DNA of 64,000 bases from Ochotona curzoniae. Taxonomy: Eukaryota > Chordata > Mammalia > Lagomorpha > Ochotonidae. A program made the position numbers and the translations under genes. The stretch covers positions 5,022,001 through 5,086,000 of the forward strand of contig NW_024465777.1 of assembly GCF_017591425.1 (NCBI RefSeq), in the 5' to 3' direction. Under the pieces are notes generated by a model. It worked only from the letters and a program-made list of their open reading frames with translations, ran no database searches and was not told the DNA's origin. Shown here in pieces: positions 1 through 10,249 of the stretch (its first letter is position 1; each line of letters opens with the position of its first letter).

Positions 1-157
1 AAGGCCTATAACCCACCTTCGCCATCCTGCCTGAGGGATGTGTCAGCTCTCTAGAAACCCTGCTCCTTCCACACTGGCCCCTTACATTGAGGACACAGTA
101 CTGACTGGGCCTCATACCATGACATAGCAGTCACTATGAAATTACTGATAAGCCTCA
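1..157 (+). pseudogene. ERVL pol relic, reverse transcriptase part
   Basis: The segment resembles the reverse transcriptase region of mammal-wide class III (ERVL) retroviruses. The catalytic YxDD box is visible at 83-94 but reads Tyr-Ile-Glu-Asp, so a key aspartate is changed. The frame is otherwise broken and cut by a SINE at 158. It continues after the SINE and is a dead relic. Confidence 0.6.
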
Positions 158-489
158 TGGGGCCACACAATGACTCAAATGGCTAATCCTACTTCTTGCA
201 ACACTGGCATCCCATATGGACACTGGTTTGAGTCCCAGTGCTCCACTTCCCATCCAGCTCCCTGCTTATGGCCTGGGGAAGCAGTAGAGAATAGCTGAAA
301 CCCTTGTGCTCCTATACTCATATGGAAGACACAAAAGAAGCTCCTGGCTTCTGGCTCCAGGTTATCTCAGCTCCAGCTGTCATGGCCAATTGGGGAGTAA
401 ACCAGCAGACAAAAGATCTTTCTCTCTGTTTCTCCTTTTTTCTGAAAATATGCCTTTCAATAAAAATAAATGATCTTAAAAAAAAAGAC
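158..489 (+). mobile_element. C-SINE, near full length, inside ERVL
   Basis: Head ggggccacacaatgactc, body with cttcccatccagctccctgc and ttggggagtaaacc, tail aataaaaataaatgatctt plus A-run. It splits the ERVL pol relic. Confidence 0.85.
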
Positions 490-499
490 TTTTACATGT

Positions 500-1290
500 C
501 CAAGTCCAACTAAATTCAAGAGCCTTCTATTTCAATCAGATCCCTAGGCATATAAAGATGTTCCTTATTGAAGTGAGAGGGAAGCTACTGCATCTGGCTG
601 TTTCTATAAGTGAGGAAACAGCACACAGCCCAGAGAAGGTCCATCTGGATTTGGGAGGCAGCACAGTCCCCATTGGGCTGTTACTGCATCCTGTCTACCA
701 AGTGACCTGCAAAGCGGCTGGTGTTGAATGGAATCCAAAACAGGGAAAACACTGTGCAACTTGGAGCAGGTGACCCAGCAGATCCAATAGAGCTTGACTA
801 TAGGGGGTAAGTGGGAGTGCTGTTTGGAGGAGCCTTTGGCATCAGTAATTAGCTGTAAGGATCTTTACAGACTTGGATGTAAGGCCCTGCCAGTATTCAC
901 AGATAATTTTCCTGCTGAGAAATAGCCCTTGGACCTGCTCCTGGGCCTTAGTAGAAACTGAAGGCTTGACCAGAGGTAGTCAAGTTACATGTAACCTGAG
1001 CTGCCCTGTCGTTAACTGAATATTATCTGATCCACCAGCCATAAAGCTGGGTGTGCACTTCAGGACTCTGTCATCACCTGCAAGTGGCATGTATGTGATT
1101 TGGCTTAGGCAAGTCAGTCCCATGAAATAGTCCAAACACCCCCTGGTTTCCACTCCTGCTGTGCTGCTTCATCTCTCTCTGCTGGGGTCCATGCAGTGCA
1201 TGTGGGGGACATGAAGGCATGAAGAGTATTGTTCCATTGCAGGCAGGGCCGCAAGGAATTTCCCACTTTATGGCAGGGCCCGGTGGATGT
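500..1290 (+). pseudogene. ERVL pol relic, connection/RNase H part
   Basis: Continues the pol relic in the same orientation. Stretches near 700-1190 align by eye with the ERVL region after the reverse transcriptase, including the block around 900-1060. Several stops and frameshifts are present. 1290-1579 is AT-rich and not assigned with confidence. Confidence 0.62.
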
Positions 1291-1579
1291 CTCTACAACC
1301 ACCTGAATGCAGCTCCACTTTCCTTTGCATGGACACCAGACCACCCTGCAGAAGAATTCTAATCTATTCAGGCATTGTTTGCTGTTGTGGCTTTTCACTA
1401 TCAATATGAGCTTAGAGGTTAATGTGGATAATAACGTCTTGCAAAAGGGCCTTTTATTATTCATGCTATCTTAGCTGTTCCCATCTGTCTTATGCTAATC
1501 AAGCGACCTGTGTTTAGGGTTTCATTTGTTCTTTGATCTTTAGGTTCTCCTTTTCTTTGTGATACAAGATTGAATTCTA

Positions 1580-1906
1580 GGGCCCGGGCGGGCGTGGCCT
1601 AGGGGTTTGGCCTAGCAGCTAAAGGGATCCCATATGGGCACCGGTTCTAATCCCAGCAGCTCTACTTCCCTTAATCCAGCTTCCTGCTTGTGGCCTGGGA
1701 AAGCAGTCGAGGATGGCCCAAAGCCTTGGGACCCTGCACCCATGTGGGATGCCCAGAAGAAGTTCCTGGATCCTGGCTTCAGCTCGGCATAGCATCAGCC
1801 ATTGTGCTCACTTGGGGAATGAACCATCAGATGGAAGATCTTCCTCTCTGTCTCTCCTCCTCTCTGTATATCTGACTTTCCAATAAATAAATAAATCCTA
1901 AAGAAA
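1580..1906 (+). mobile_element. C-SINE, full length
   Basis: Head gggcccgggcgggcgtgg, B-box-like ggttctaatcc, tail caataaataaataaatcc followed by a gaaagaaaggaagg run. Confidence 0.9.
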
Positions 1907-1911
1907 GAAAG

Positions 1912-2150
1912 GAAGGAAGAAAGGTAGTGTTACAGAGATAGGAGAAGACAGATCGATCTTCTATCTGCTGGCTCAGAAGTCAGGAGACAGCACCCAGAAG
2001 CTTCTATCGGATATCCCATGTGGGTGCTGGGGCACAAGTTCTTGGGCTATGTTCTACTGTTTGCCCAAGTGCATTAGGAGGGAGCTAGTTCAGAAGTAGA
2101 ATAGGCAGGACTCAGATTAGCCCACATGCATGTAGTGCCAGCTGGGTAAC
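1912..2150 (-). mobile_element. Older C-SINE, diverged
   Basis: Reverse-complement order: acagagat near the left, cccatgtgggtgctgg, then ggcaggactcagat. It abuts the tail of the + SINE, forming a tail-to-tail pair inside the ERVL relic. Confidence 0.65.
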
Positions 2151-2184
2151 ATGCCTTGCATGGCAAGGGAAAGGTTTTCCCGAA

Positions 2185-2960
2185 GGCCACATTTGAACCA
2201 ACATGCAACATGCAATTTTTCTCATAGTTAGTTGTCATGGGTCCAGGAATCAAGTCTAGAAATAGGAGTGGCACCAAGTACCATGACCCATCCATTGAAA
2301 ATGTACTTCCTGCCCCCAACCTTATGTTCTGATGGCCTAGGGGTCTTAGATGCACAAGGAAACTGCTCCTTCAGGACACACAACAAGGATTCCATCGCTG
2401 TGTAAGTTAAAACTACCACCAGCCACTTGGGATTCCCTGTGCCTATGGGTCCCCTAAGAAGAAAGACACTGTGCTGGTTGGGGTGGTTGATCCAGACCAC
2501 CATGGGGAAGCTGGGCTAGAACACAACAACAGAGGAGTGATCCCTCAGGTCACCTCTTAGTATTACCATGCCTCTGGTGAAGATCCACAAAAAACTGTGG
2601 CACTGAAGAACCTAGGCGTTTTCTGCCTTTTGTGATTCCGCCTTAATGGCTTGGCTGGGGGCTGTGTGAACTCCAGGCCTGATAGTCTACGTGACACCTG
2701 GCAGCTCACGCAGGCAGACCACTCCTCAGGAAGGAGGTACCTGGTGTTCGATAAGATTCTGGGGATTTCAAAAACCGGCACAACAGCACCCCAAATCCAC
2801 GCAAGACTACAAATGGCCCAGATTTTGGTAATGAAAGTCTGGGTCAACCCACCCAGTAAGGAACTGTGATCAGCTTAGGTGCCTGATGAAGGCAGTGGAA
2901 CACCAAATCGGCAGTAGAAGGTAGTTGTACACCTAACTATGATCATGTGACTCACAGTAC
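2185..2960 (+). pseudogene. ERVL pol relic, C-terminal integrase part
   Basis: Resembles the 3' end of ERVL pol (for example gggtccaggaatcaag at 2239 onward and tctcttagtattaccatgcc near 2553). Frames are broken by indels and stops, and an unrelated or rearranged insert lies at about 2590-2790. The following 2960-3268 fits the ERVL 3' internal noncoding region. Confidence 0.7.
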
Positions 2961-3268
2961 TATTACAGCTTTTATCTTTCAATTTTGATAACAATGCATC
3001 TGTGTACTTATGTTAAGTACTATCTTTGTTTTCATTCCTCTTGTTGTAGATGAGATTACTGACTTTATATCAGTGTTTGAGTGTCATTCATTCGTATCAC
3101 AGTGTATATAGAACCTGAATGCCACTCAGGACCTACCGCCTCTCCCAGGGGAGAGGGAGTGTGTTTAAGGTTGTCACACAGGATTGCTGTTACATTGTTA
3201 TCTTTATTGGAAAAGTACTTATGGTTCAAGGAGATACACCTGGGTCCCTACTTGACAAATGGGAGGCT

Positions 3269-3797
3269 TGTGATGGTTTAGTTTAGATGACAACCTGACT
3301 GGATTAGGGACTGGCTGGAAACCTGGAAAGGTATTAACACGAGGTATGTCTGTGAAATGCTTCTAGATGGGATTAGCACTGGGGTCTGAGTGGCCTAGGT
3401 GGAGAAGGCTGGTCTCAGTGGAGGCAGGCATGTCAACTGGCTGCAGTCTGGAGAGAATAAATTCTGAGTGATTGCTCCAGTTCCGAGTGCTGAGACAGTC
3501 GGCTCCTGCCGTGGATATCAGTTGGCTGGTGTTTGGACTCTACGACGTACTCCAGCAGCTGCCAACACCTGGGCTTTCAGCTTCCACAGGAGTTCTACCG
3601 TTTGGCTCCCTGCTTCCAAGGCTTTGGATTTGGACTGAACTACGCTCCTGGCAACCCAGAACCTCCAGCCTCCAGATGGTCCACGGTGGGACTTCACAGC
3701 TGCCATGATTGCGTGAGTCTATTACCCCCCTAATATCCTCTTATTGACCTCTAAACATGCTATGGATTGTGTCTCTCCATGCAGCTCTACTAACACA
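3269..3797 (+). mobile_element. ERVL 3' LTR (MLT2-type)
   Basis: Begins tgtgatggtttagtttagat and ends near ctaacaca, with the standard TG...CA edges, and is preceded by a short purine tract (gggaggct) in the polypurine-tract position. The 3' half resembles MLT2 LTRs (tttggactgaactac, then gattgcgtgag). Together with the pol pieces it gives one + strand provirus with the 5' half off-window. Confidence 0.7.
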
Positions 3798-3821
3798 GCT
3801 GACATAACAGTCCCAGTATGA

Positions 3822-4178
3822 GGCTCGGTGCGATAGCCTAGTGGCTAAATTCTCACTTTGCCTAGGATCCCATATGGGTGCCGGTAGGTGTCCCAGCTTG
3901 AGATTTGCTCAGTTCTAGCCACTGCAGCTACTTGAGGGGTGGGTGAACCAGCAGATGGAAGTTCTCTCTTGTTCTCTCTCCTTCTCTCTGTAAATCTGCC
4001 TTTCCACTAAAAATAAGTCTTTTTGTTGTTGTTGTTATTGTTTTGTTGATCCAGTGTTTTTTTATTTATTTATTTTTGACAATCTTTACATAGTTAATTT
4101 GGGTAAAAAGGATCAAGGGTTATAGGAAAGTGGGTAAGATTATTATTTCCACATAAAAATAAGTCTTAAAAAAAAAAG
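3822..4178 (+). mobile_element. C-SINE with internal deletion and a LINE in its tail
   Basis: Head gaggctcggtgcgatagcc; the middle third is missing after ggtgccggtaggtgtccc. The tail is interrupted at 4022-4153 by a LINE end and resumes as taaaaataagtctt plus A-run at 4154-4178. Confidence 0.8.
4022..4153 (-). mobile_element. L1-like 3' end fragment with 14-bp TSD
   Basis: Starts with a T-rich tail and carries tctttacatagttaattt and aggaaagtgggtaagatt, the same terminal sequence seen at 30502 and 54988. It is flanked by the exact duplication taaaaataagtctt at 4008-4021 and 4154-4167, so it is a true retroposed insertion. Confidence 0.75.
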
Positions 4179-4185
4179 AGTAAGT

Positions 4186-4250
4186 CACCACCTATGACAT
4201 TGGCATCCCTATATGGGCACAAGCTCAAGTCCCGGCTACTCCATCTTTTT
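4186..4250 (+). mobile_element. C-SINE 5' fragment
   Basis: caccacctatgacattgg to cccggctactccatc, then a T-rich stretch (4244-4330) in which gttagtgtat occurs twice (4259, 4318), suggesting a small insertion there. Confidence 0.55.
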
Positions 4251-4329
4251 TTTTTTAGTTAGTGTATTTTTTGTTTGTTTGTTTGTTTTATTTTTTGTTT
4301 TGCTTTATTTTGCTTGAGTTAGTGTATGC

Positions 4330-4664
4330 TTTTTAAAAAAGATTTATTTTTCTATTGGAAAGTCAGATACACAGAAAGAAGGATAGACAGTGAGGAAGAT
4401 CTTCTGTCCGATGATTCACTCCCCCAAGTGACCGCAATGCCCGGTACTGCACTGACACAAAGCCAGGATCGAGGAACTTCTTTCCAGGTCTCCCAAGCGG
4501 ATGAAGGGTCCCAAGGCTTTGGGCCATCCTCAACTGCTTTCTCTAGCCACAAGCAGGGAGCTGGATGGGACGTGGAGCTGCCAGGATTAGAACCGGCGAC
4601 CATATGGGATCCTGGGCGCATTCAGGGCGAGGACTTCAGACGCTAGGCCTTCATTCTGGACCCC
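4330..4664 (-). mobile_element. C-SINE, full length
   Basis: Tail complement aaaaagatttatttttctatt at left, then agaaccggcgaccatatggg, ending gacgctaggccttcattctg. Confidence 0.9.
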
Positions 4665-4667
4665 CCC

Positions 4668-4777
4668 TCTTTTTTTTTTTTAAGATTAATTTTATTTGCA
4701 TGAAAGGCAGAGTTACAGAAAGAGTGAGGAAAAGATAAAAATCTTCAGTCTGTTTGTTCACTCCCTAAATGGCCGCC
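4668..4777 (-). mobile_element. Older C-SINE, 3' part (interrupted)
   Basis: Left part of an older minus SINE that stops at ctccctaaatggccgcct. Its apparent continuation (gctggagctgaagtcagg onward) is at about 5590-5695, after an LTR and a younger SINE. Confidence 0.6.
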
Positions 4778-5283
4778 TTGAGGAGTGATTCAAACATCCC
4801 ATCTTGGACACCGCTCAGCTTCCGGCTTCCCTTCCAACCGCCTGTGAAAGTGCCCGCGCAGTTCCGTTTATCCACCAATGAAATTTAATCTTACCTATGG
4901 CCTGAGACTCCCTCTCCCCAATCTCTCCGCCCCCTCCCCCTAGTCTCCACCCTCCCCAGATAACCACAGTCACCGATCCCAGCGCACAGACACAACTCAC
5001 CTGCCTTCCCTTACCTTTCTCTCCACCCTCCTCCATCCTGCCCCTTCCCCTGCCCTGGCAGCCCCCATCCTGCCACCGTGGCAGATGTGTCCCTTCTAAT
5101 TTTCTTCCCCTCCACCCCCACTCCTGTTCCCACCGTGCCCTGTTGGAATAAAAGGACCTCCTAATACCTCATCGTGCCTGGGAATTTTGGCTTGCGGTAA
5201 ACTAATCGTGAAAAGAGGACTTGGCTGCTGGAATTAGCTGTGCGTAACAACGTCAGAACGTAAGAACTTTCAGTGCATTTTAT
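4778..5283 (+). mobile_element. ERV LTR, second family, + copy
   Basis: CT-rich U3, poly(A) signal aataaa at 5147-5152 and a downstream R/U5-like segment (ggaattagctgtgcgtaac at about 5231-5249). It aligns end to end with the reverse complement of 16932-17469, including atccaccaat and ggaattagctg. The edges come from that comparison. No internal retroviral genes are next to it, so it is probably a solo LTR. Confidence 0.65.
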
Positions 5284-5571
5284 TTATTTGTTTTTTTTAA
5301 GGATTTGTTTATTTTCATTGGAAAGGCAGATAATACAGAGAGGAAGATCTTCTGTCCAATGATTCACTCCCCAAGTGGCCACAATGGCCGGAGCTGAGCC
5401 AATCCGAAGCCAGGAGCCCAGGAGCTCTTCCGGGAATCCCACATGGGTGCAGGGTCCCAAGGCTTTGGGCCACCCTCCACTGCTTTCCCAGGCCACAAAC
5501 AGGGAGCTGGAGGGAAGTGGAGCTGCTGGGATTAGAACCAGCGCCCATATGGGATCCCTGGCGTGCATTTC
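5284..5571 (-). mobile_element. C-SINE inserted beside the LTR
   Basis: Tail complement at left (ttttttaaggatttgtttatt), body with gcagggtcccaaggctttgg, ending near gggatccctggcgtgc. The last 5' bases are degraded. Confidence 0.85.
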
Positions 5572-5589
5572 AAAACCTAACAGCCGTAA

Positions 5590-5695
5590 GGGCTGGAGCT
5601 GAAGTCAGGAGTCAGGAGCTTCTTCTGGGTCTCCCACATAAATGTAGGGACCCAGGGGCATGGCCAATAGCAGGAATCTGTATAGAAAGGAAAGC
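5590..5695 (-). mobile_element. Older C-SINE, 5' part (continuation of 4668-4777)
   Basis: gctggagctgaagtcagg, then gtctcccacataaatgtagg, is the expected next stretch of the outer older SINE. It ends near gtatagaaagg without a clear SINE head. Confidence 0.5.
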
Positions 5696-5698
5696 CAC

Positions 5699-5985
5699 CG
5701 GCCCTGCCCAGTAACCTAGTGGCTGAAGTCTTCGCTTTGCACGTCTGGGATCCCATATGGCATCCATATGGAAGCTGATTCGTATCCTAGCTGCTCCACT
5801 TCCCTTCCAGCTCCCTGCTTGTGGCCTGGGGAAGCGGTAGAGGATGACCCAAAGCCTTGCGTATGGAAGACCCGGAAGAAGTTCCTGCCTTTGGATCAGC
5901 CGAGCTCTAGCTGTTGTGGCTACTTGCGGAATGAACCAGCAGATGGAAGATCTTTTTCTCTTTCCTTCACTCTAAAACTCTGCAG
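5699..5985 (+). mobile_element. C-SINE, degraded tail
   Basis: Head ggccctgcccagtaacctag, body gcttgtggcctggggaag, and ends in tctttccttcactctaaaac without a clean A-tail. A + fragment of a further SINE (catggctcaagtgcttgg to tttcaaataaataaaa) lies at 6072-6150. Confidence 0.8.
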
Positions 5986-6185
5986 GCAAAAGCTTAACTT
6001 GAAATGTCACAAGAGCCCAACTGCTTGATTTGGTCCGATCTGGCTCTCTGATAATGCACATGAAAAAGAGAACATGGCTCAAGTGCTTGGGGAATGATCT
6101 AGCAGACAGAACTCTCTTCCCTGTGTGTAACTATTTCAAATAAATAAAAATTAACAGTGGAAAGAAAATTTTGTTTTAAATTTTA

Positions 6186-6485
6186 TTTGTTAAGGTTTAT
6201 TTATTTTTATTGGAAAGTCAGATAAACAGAGAAGAGGAGAGACAGAGAGGAAGATCTTCTGTCCATTGATTCACTCCCCAAGCTGCCACAAAGACCAGAG
6301 CTGAGCCAATCAGGAGCCAGGAGCTCTTCCGGGTCACCCACATGGGTGCAGGGTCCAAAAGCTTTGGGCCACAAGCAGGGAGCTGGATGGGAAGTGGGAC
6401 TGCTGGGATTAGAGCTGGCGCCCATAGTGATTCCAGCGCTTGCAAGGTGAGGACTTCAGCCGCTAGGCAACCGTGCTGGGTCCCC
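6186..6485 (-). mobile_element. C-SINE, internal deletion
   Basis: aaggtttatttatttttatt at left, ending aggcaaccgtgctgggtccc. About 20-30 bases after the gctttgggcc block are missing. Confidence 0.88.
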
Positions 6486-7119
6486 AAAAACAAACTTTTA
6501 CGTGAAAACTGGTATAGAGGAATGTCACAATTGTAATAAATTAAAACTATGAAAGTAAATGAGGGAAGCTTGAGATATTTGTGAAGTGGTTACAATGATT
6601 TCGGACTGTTAGTAGGTGCTTTATAAGTGTTAACAGCTAAACTAACTGAAGCATGAAAGGGAATGCACTGAATGACAACTGCCAAGTTGGTGGCTCTCTG
6701 TCTTCAGGCTGGATCCTGAGACTCTGGGAGTACCAGTGGTCTTCTCTCTCTCTGTTATCCTCTCAGTTCTCTGTGGTGTCAGTCAACCGCAGGCAGCCTC
6801 TCACTTGATGCTGACAAAGTGACTGCCGCAGACCCCAGGTCACTCACAGCCCAGACCCTAGGAAAGAGCCTTCTTGATCTTGTGTCGGCTCTGATTGGTC
6901 TTGAATGTCACATGACCAGACCTCAGTCAGGCTTGACAGCACAGTGGGAGGGGGGCATGTACTGCTTGACCTACAACCCCCAATTCCAAAGGTAGTCAGG
7001 TTCCACCAGTCACACGGGGACTGAATATGGGAGTGGTGTTGAAAAGGGACTAGGTGTTGGGCAGGGTAGCCAGCTAACAAAGATGGAAAGTCTTATATAC
7101 TAAGTAAGCTTTTTATTTA
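6486..7119. other. Intergenic stretch, mostly unassigned
   Basis: No gene seen. 6560-6640 has a MIR-like end (gtaggtgctttataagtg). 6880-7075 (ctctgattggtcttgaatg, then ccaaaggtagtcaggttcc) looks like an old interspersed repeat that I cannot name. Confidence 0.5.
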
Positions 7120-7262
7120 AGTGAAGTCTCCATGTGCAAAAAATGAGGACAATATTTAGCTGTGCCCACACAGCAGAGGCAAGGTAAGGATTAAATGGGA
7201 TAAACTCTAAAGCTCAGCACAGGCATACAGTAAAAGCATTCAACAAATACTTGGTATTGATA
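7120..7262 (+). mobile_element. MIR relic
   Basis: aaaaaatgaggacaatattt followed by aggattaaatgggataaact and acagtaaaagcattcaacaa matches the 3' half of the mammal-wide MIR SINE. Confidence 0.65.
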
Positions 7263-7299
7263 GGAACCCTAGTCACAGAAGTAATAACTGGTATTATTG

Positions 7300-7641
7300 C
7301 AACCTATATTTTTTTAAAATATTTTTTAAAACTTTTTAAAAATGTGCTTATTAAAAAGCAGAGCAATAGATGGAGAAACAGAATTCTTCCCTCTACTAGT
7401 GCACTGCCCGAATGGCTACAACAGCCTGGGTTGGGCCAGACTAAAGCCAGGAATACAGAATCCCATGCGGATCTCCCACATGGGTCGCAGAAACCCAAGC
7501 ACATGAGCCATCTTGTGTTACCTTGGCAGGTGCATTTAGCAGGATGACAGAGCAGAAGTGGAGCAGCTGTGACTCCAGTTGCACTATGGGATGTTGGAGT
7601 CACAAGCCTTGGCTTAACCCACTGTGCCACAATGCCGATCT
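7300..7641 (-). mobile_element. Older C-SINE, full length
   Basis: Tail complement tttttaaaatattttttaaa, body with gaatggctacaacagcctgg, ending taacccactgtgccacaatg. Confidence 0.75.
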
Positions 7642-7670
7642 AAATTTCTTTCTTAAAAAAAATTAATTAG

Positions 7671-7993
7671 GGCCCGGCGCGGTGGCGCAAGTGGTTAAAG
7701 GTCCTCGCCTTGCACGCCCGGGGTCCCATATGGGCGCCGGTTCTAATCCCGGCAGCCCCGCTTCCCTTCCAGCTCCCTGCCTGTGGCCTGGGAAAGCAGT
7801 CGAGGACAGCCCAAAGCTTTGGGACCCTGCACCCGCGTGGGAGACCCGGAAGAGGCTCCTGGCTTCGGATCGGCATAGTATCGGCCATTGCGCTCACTTG
7901 GGGAGTGAATCATCGGACGGAAGATCTTCCTCTCTGTCTCTCCTCTTTGTATATCCGCCTTTCCAATAAAAAAATAATAAAAATAAATCTTTT
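7671..7993 (+). mobile_element. Young C-SINE, reference-quality copy
   Basis: Head ggcccggcgcggtggcgc, Pol III A-box tggcgcaagtgg at 7683-7694, B-box ggttctaatcc at 7739-7749, and tail aataaaaaaataataaaaat. It is flanked by aaaaattaattag at about 7658-7670 and 7996-8008, a clear target-site duplication. It is the best intact copy in the window. Confidence 0.95.
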
Positions 7994-8008
7994 AAAAAAA
8001 TTAATTAG

Positions 8009-8400
8009 TTGTTGGGAAGGCAAAGGGACAGAAATAGATTTTCACTGACCATTCACTGATTGACTCCTCAAATGTCTGGATCAGCTAGGGGACTGGGCCA
8101 CACTGATATCCTGCACCTGGAGCTGCACTTGGACTTCCCATATTGGTGGCAGGAGCACAAGCACTTGGATCATCTTCCACTGCTTCTGCCTCAGCTTCCT
8201 GCGTATGCACCCTTGGAGGCAGCAGGCGAAGACTCGAGTGTTGGGGTTCCTGCCATACAGGTGGGAGACCCGGATGAATTCCTAAGCTCCTGGCTTCAAC
8301 ATGTCCTAAGCCTATCTGTTGCAGACATTTGGAGTGTCCAGGAGGTGAAAGATCCCTCTCCACCCCCTCATCCCTTTAAAATAACCACATGTTAAAAAAA
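8009..8400. mobile_element. Head-to-head pair of older C-SINE fragments
   Basis: 8009-8215 is minus (ggaaggcaaagggacagaa to ccactgcttctgcctcag). About 8216-8400 is plus (cttggaggcagcaggcg to taaaataaccacatg plus A-run). Tails point outward and both 5' halves are lost at the junction. Confidence 0.6.
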
Positions 8401-8677
8401 GAGAAAAGAAAAAAAAATCAGGTCTGCCCTCTGGCTGGCAGGAACCCAGTTACTTGACGTGACCTAGGGTCTGCATTCATAGGGAGCTGGAATCGGGTCC
8501 CAGAACAGAGCAATGACCCCAGCCATGCTGATGGGGGACCCAGACATGCTAACTGTTTTCAACACTATGCCACATGCCCCCAGATCCTTGCAAAAAATTT
8601 TTTTAAATGTTTTAAATCACAGGACTGCACAAGCACAAATGCTGTTCACACCAGACTGGTTTCATCCCACGTCTTTT

Positions 8678-8997
8678 TTCTTTTCTTTTTTTTTTTTTTT
8701 AATTTATGTATTTGAGAAGGAAAGAGAGGGAGGGAGAGACAGATCTTCCATATGCTGATGCATTTCCCAAATGGTCTCAATGGCAGTAACTGGGCCAATC
8801 CACAGCCAAGAGCTTCTTCCAGGTGTCCCACATGGGTGTAGGAGCCCAAGTATTTGGGCCATGTTCTGCTGCTTTCCCGGTTGCGTTAGCAGGGAGCAGG
8901 ATAGGAAGTAGAGCAACCGGACCTCAAACTGGCATCTTTATGGGATGCTGGTAGCCTAGGAAGCAATTTAACTTGTTATGCCACAATGCTGACCCCT
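8678..8997 (-). mobile_element. Older C-SINE, full length
   Basis: T-run then tttatgtatttgagaagg, body cccacatgggtgtaggagc, end gttatgccacaatgctgacc. Confidence 0.85.
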
Positions 8998-9389
8998 CTG
9001 ACAAATTTTCAGTCCACCCTTCCCAAAATAAATCCATCTTTCTGCCCAAACCAATAAACCATTACAGCGTCCTCCACTCAGTTCTTCACAGTAGCCTCTT
9101 CAGTGAGGCAGAATTCAAACTAAAGACCCTGTTTGACCTTCATTCACCAGAGGCAGTACCGCCAACTCTCACTCATTTCCTCTCATTCCCGAGTGGATGG
9201 GGCCTAGGATTCTTATTTGGGAGATAACCTAAAGTATTAAGAGTGAGGACAGAAATTACTGTAGAACTTTGGGTAAGTGCACCATTTAAAAATGCTAGAA
9301 AGCATAGAGTAAAAATGCAAGTTCCTTTCTTACATTTGTCCAAGAACCATCCTGCTCATCACCTAGGGAAGCAGTCATTTTTGTAACTT
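8998..9389. other. Intergenic stretch, nothing assigned
   Basis: No repeat or gene recognised. ORFs here are short and without known domains. Confidence 0.4.
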
Positions 9390-9670
9390 TTATGCACTTA
9401 TTTTCATTTTATTTGAAAGGGAGAAAGAGATCTAGCTCTGTCTACTGACTCATTCCCAAACACCCACAACAACCAGGGCTGGGCCAGGCTGAAGAATAAC
9501 TCTTGCGGCAAAGACCCAAGTACTAGAGCCATCACCTGCTGCCTCCCTGGATGCACATCAGCAGGAGGCTAGACGAGAAGCCGAGTAGCCAGGACTAGAA
9601 TCAGGCACTCCTGGATGGGATGCTGGTCTAACAGGCAGTGACTTAACCACTGTACCACACCTGCCCTAGG
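9390..9670 (-). mobile_element. Older C-SINE
   Basis: ttttatttgaaagggagaaa at left, then gcagccaggactagaatca-type body, ending accactgtaccacacctgcc. Confidence 0.8.
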
Positions 9671-10112
9671 AGGTTGCCATATCCTGAATGCCAACTTTCA
9701 GAATCTCTTTAAAAATATACATATACATATATTTTAAATATGGAAGGCAAAGTTACAGTGTTGCTGGTTCATTCCCAGGATGGCATCAGTAGCTACAGCT
9801 GGATCATCTGGGGAGGGAACCAGGAGATGCTAGCACTCTGTACTGCTGATTTGCAAACAAGACTGAAAGAAAGAGTTAGAGACAGAGGGAGAAGCACAGA
9901 GTGCCTTGATGACCTAATTGCCTTTAAAGGTTCTCCCTCCAAATGCAGTTACCTTGAGGATTAGGATTTCAATATCTGAAACTTGGTGAGTATAAACATT
10001 TGGACTGCAACACTAGATTCACTTTTTTACATGGACGTCACTTGTGGCAGCACTGTTGGTTCAAGTGTCTGTCCTCTTTCCATTAAATTGCTTTTTCTGC
10101 TTTGTCAGAGGC
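9671..10112. other. Intergenic stretch, weak SINE traces only
   Basis: 9735-9830 keeps traces of a minus SINE tail (tggaaggcaaagttacag). The remainder shows nothing recognisable. Confidence 0.35.
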
Positions 10113-10128
10113 TAGCATGTCTTTTTTT

Positions 10129-10233
10129 TTTTTTTTTTTTATTGGAAAGGTGGATATACAGAGAGGAGAGACAGAGAGGAAGATCTTCCGTCCGATGATT
10201 CACTCCCCAAGTGAGCGCAACGGGCCGATACTA
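10129..10233 (-). mobile_element. Young C-SINE, 5'-truncated, with TSD
   Basis: Only the 3' third is present (attggaaaggtggatataca to gcgcaacgggccgatact). It is flanked by tagcatgtcttttttt at 10113-10128 and 10234-10249, so it was truncated on insertion, not by later deletion. Confidence 0.9.
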
Positions 10234-10249
10234 TAGCATGTCTTTTTTT

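Noticed and set aside
3472..3733. ORFs of 60-78 codons near 3500
   Set aside because: They lie within the MLT2-type LTR on both strands, and LTR sequence explains them.
7671..7993. tRNA gene suggested by A-box and B-box
   Set aside because: The boxes belong to the tRNA-derived SINE head. There is no cloverleaf with a proper acceptor stem, and the element continues into SINE body and A-tail.
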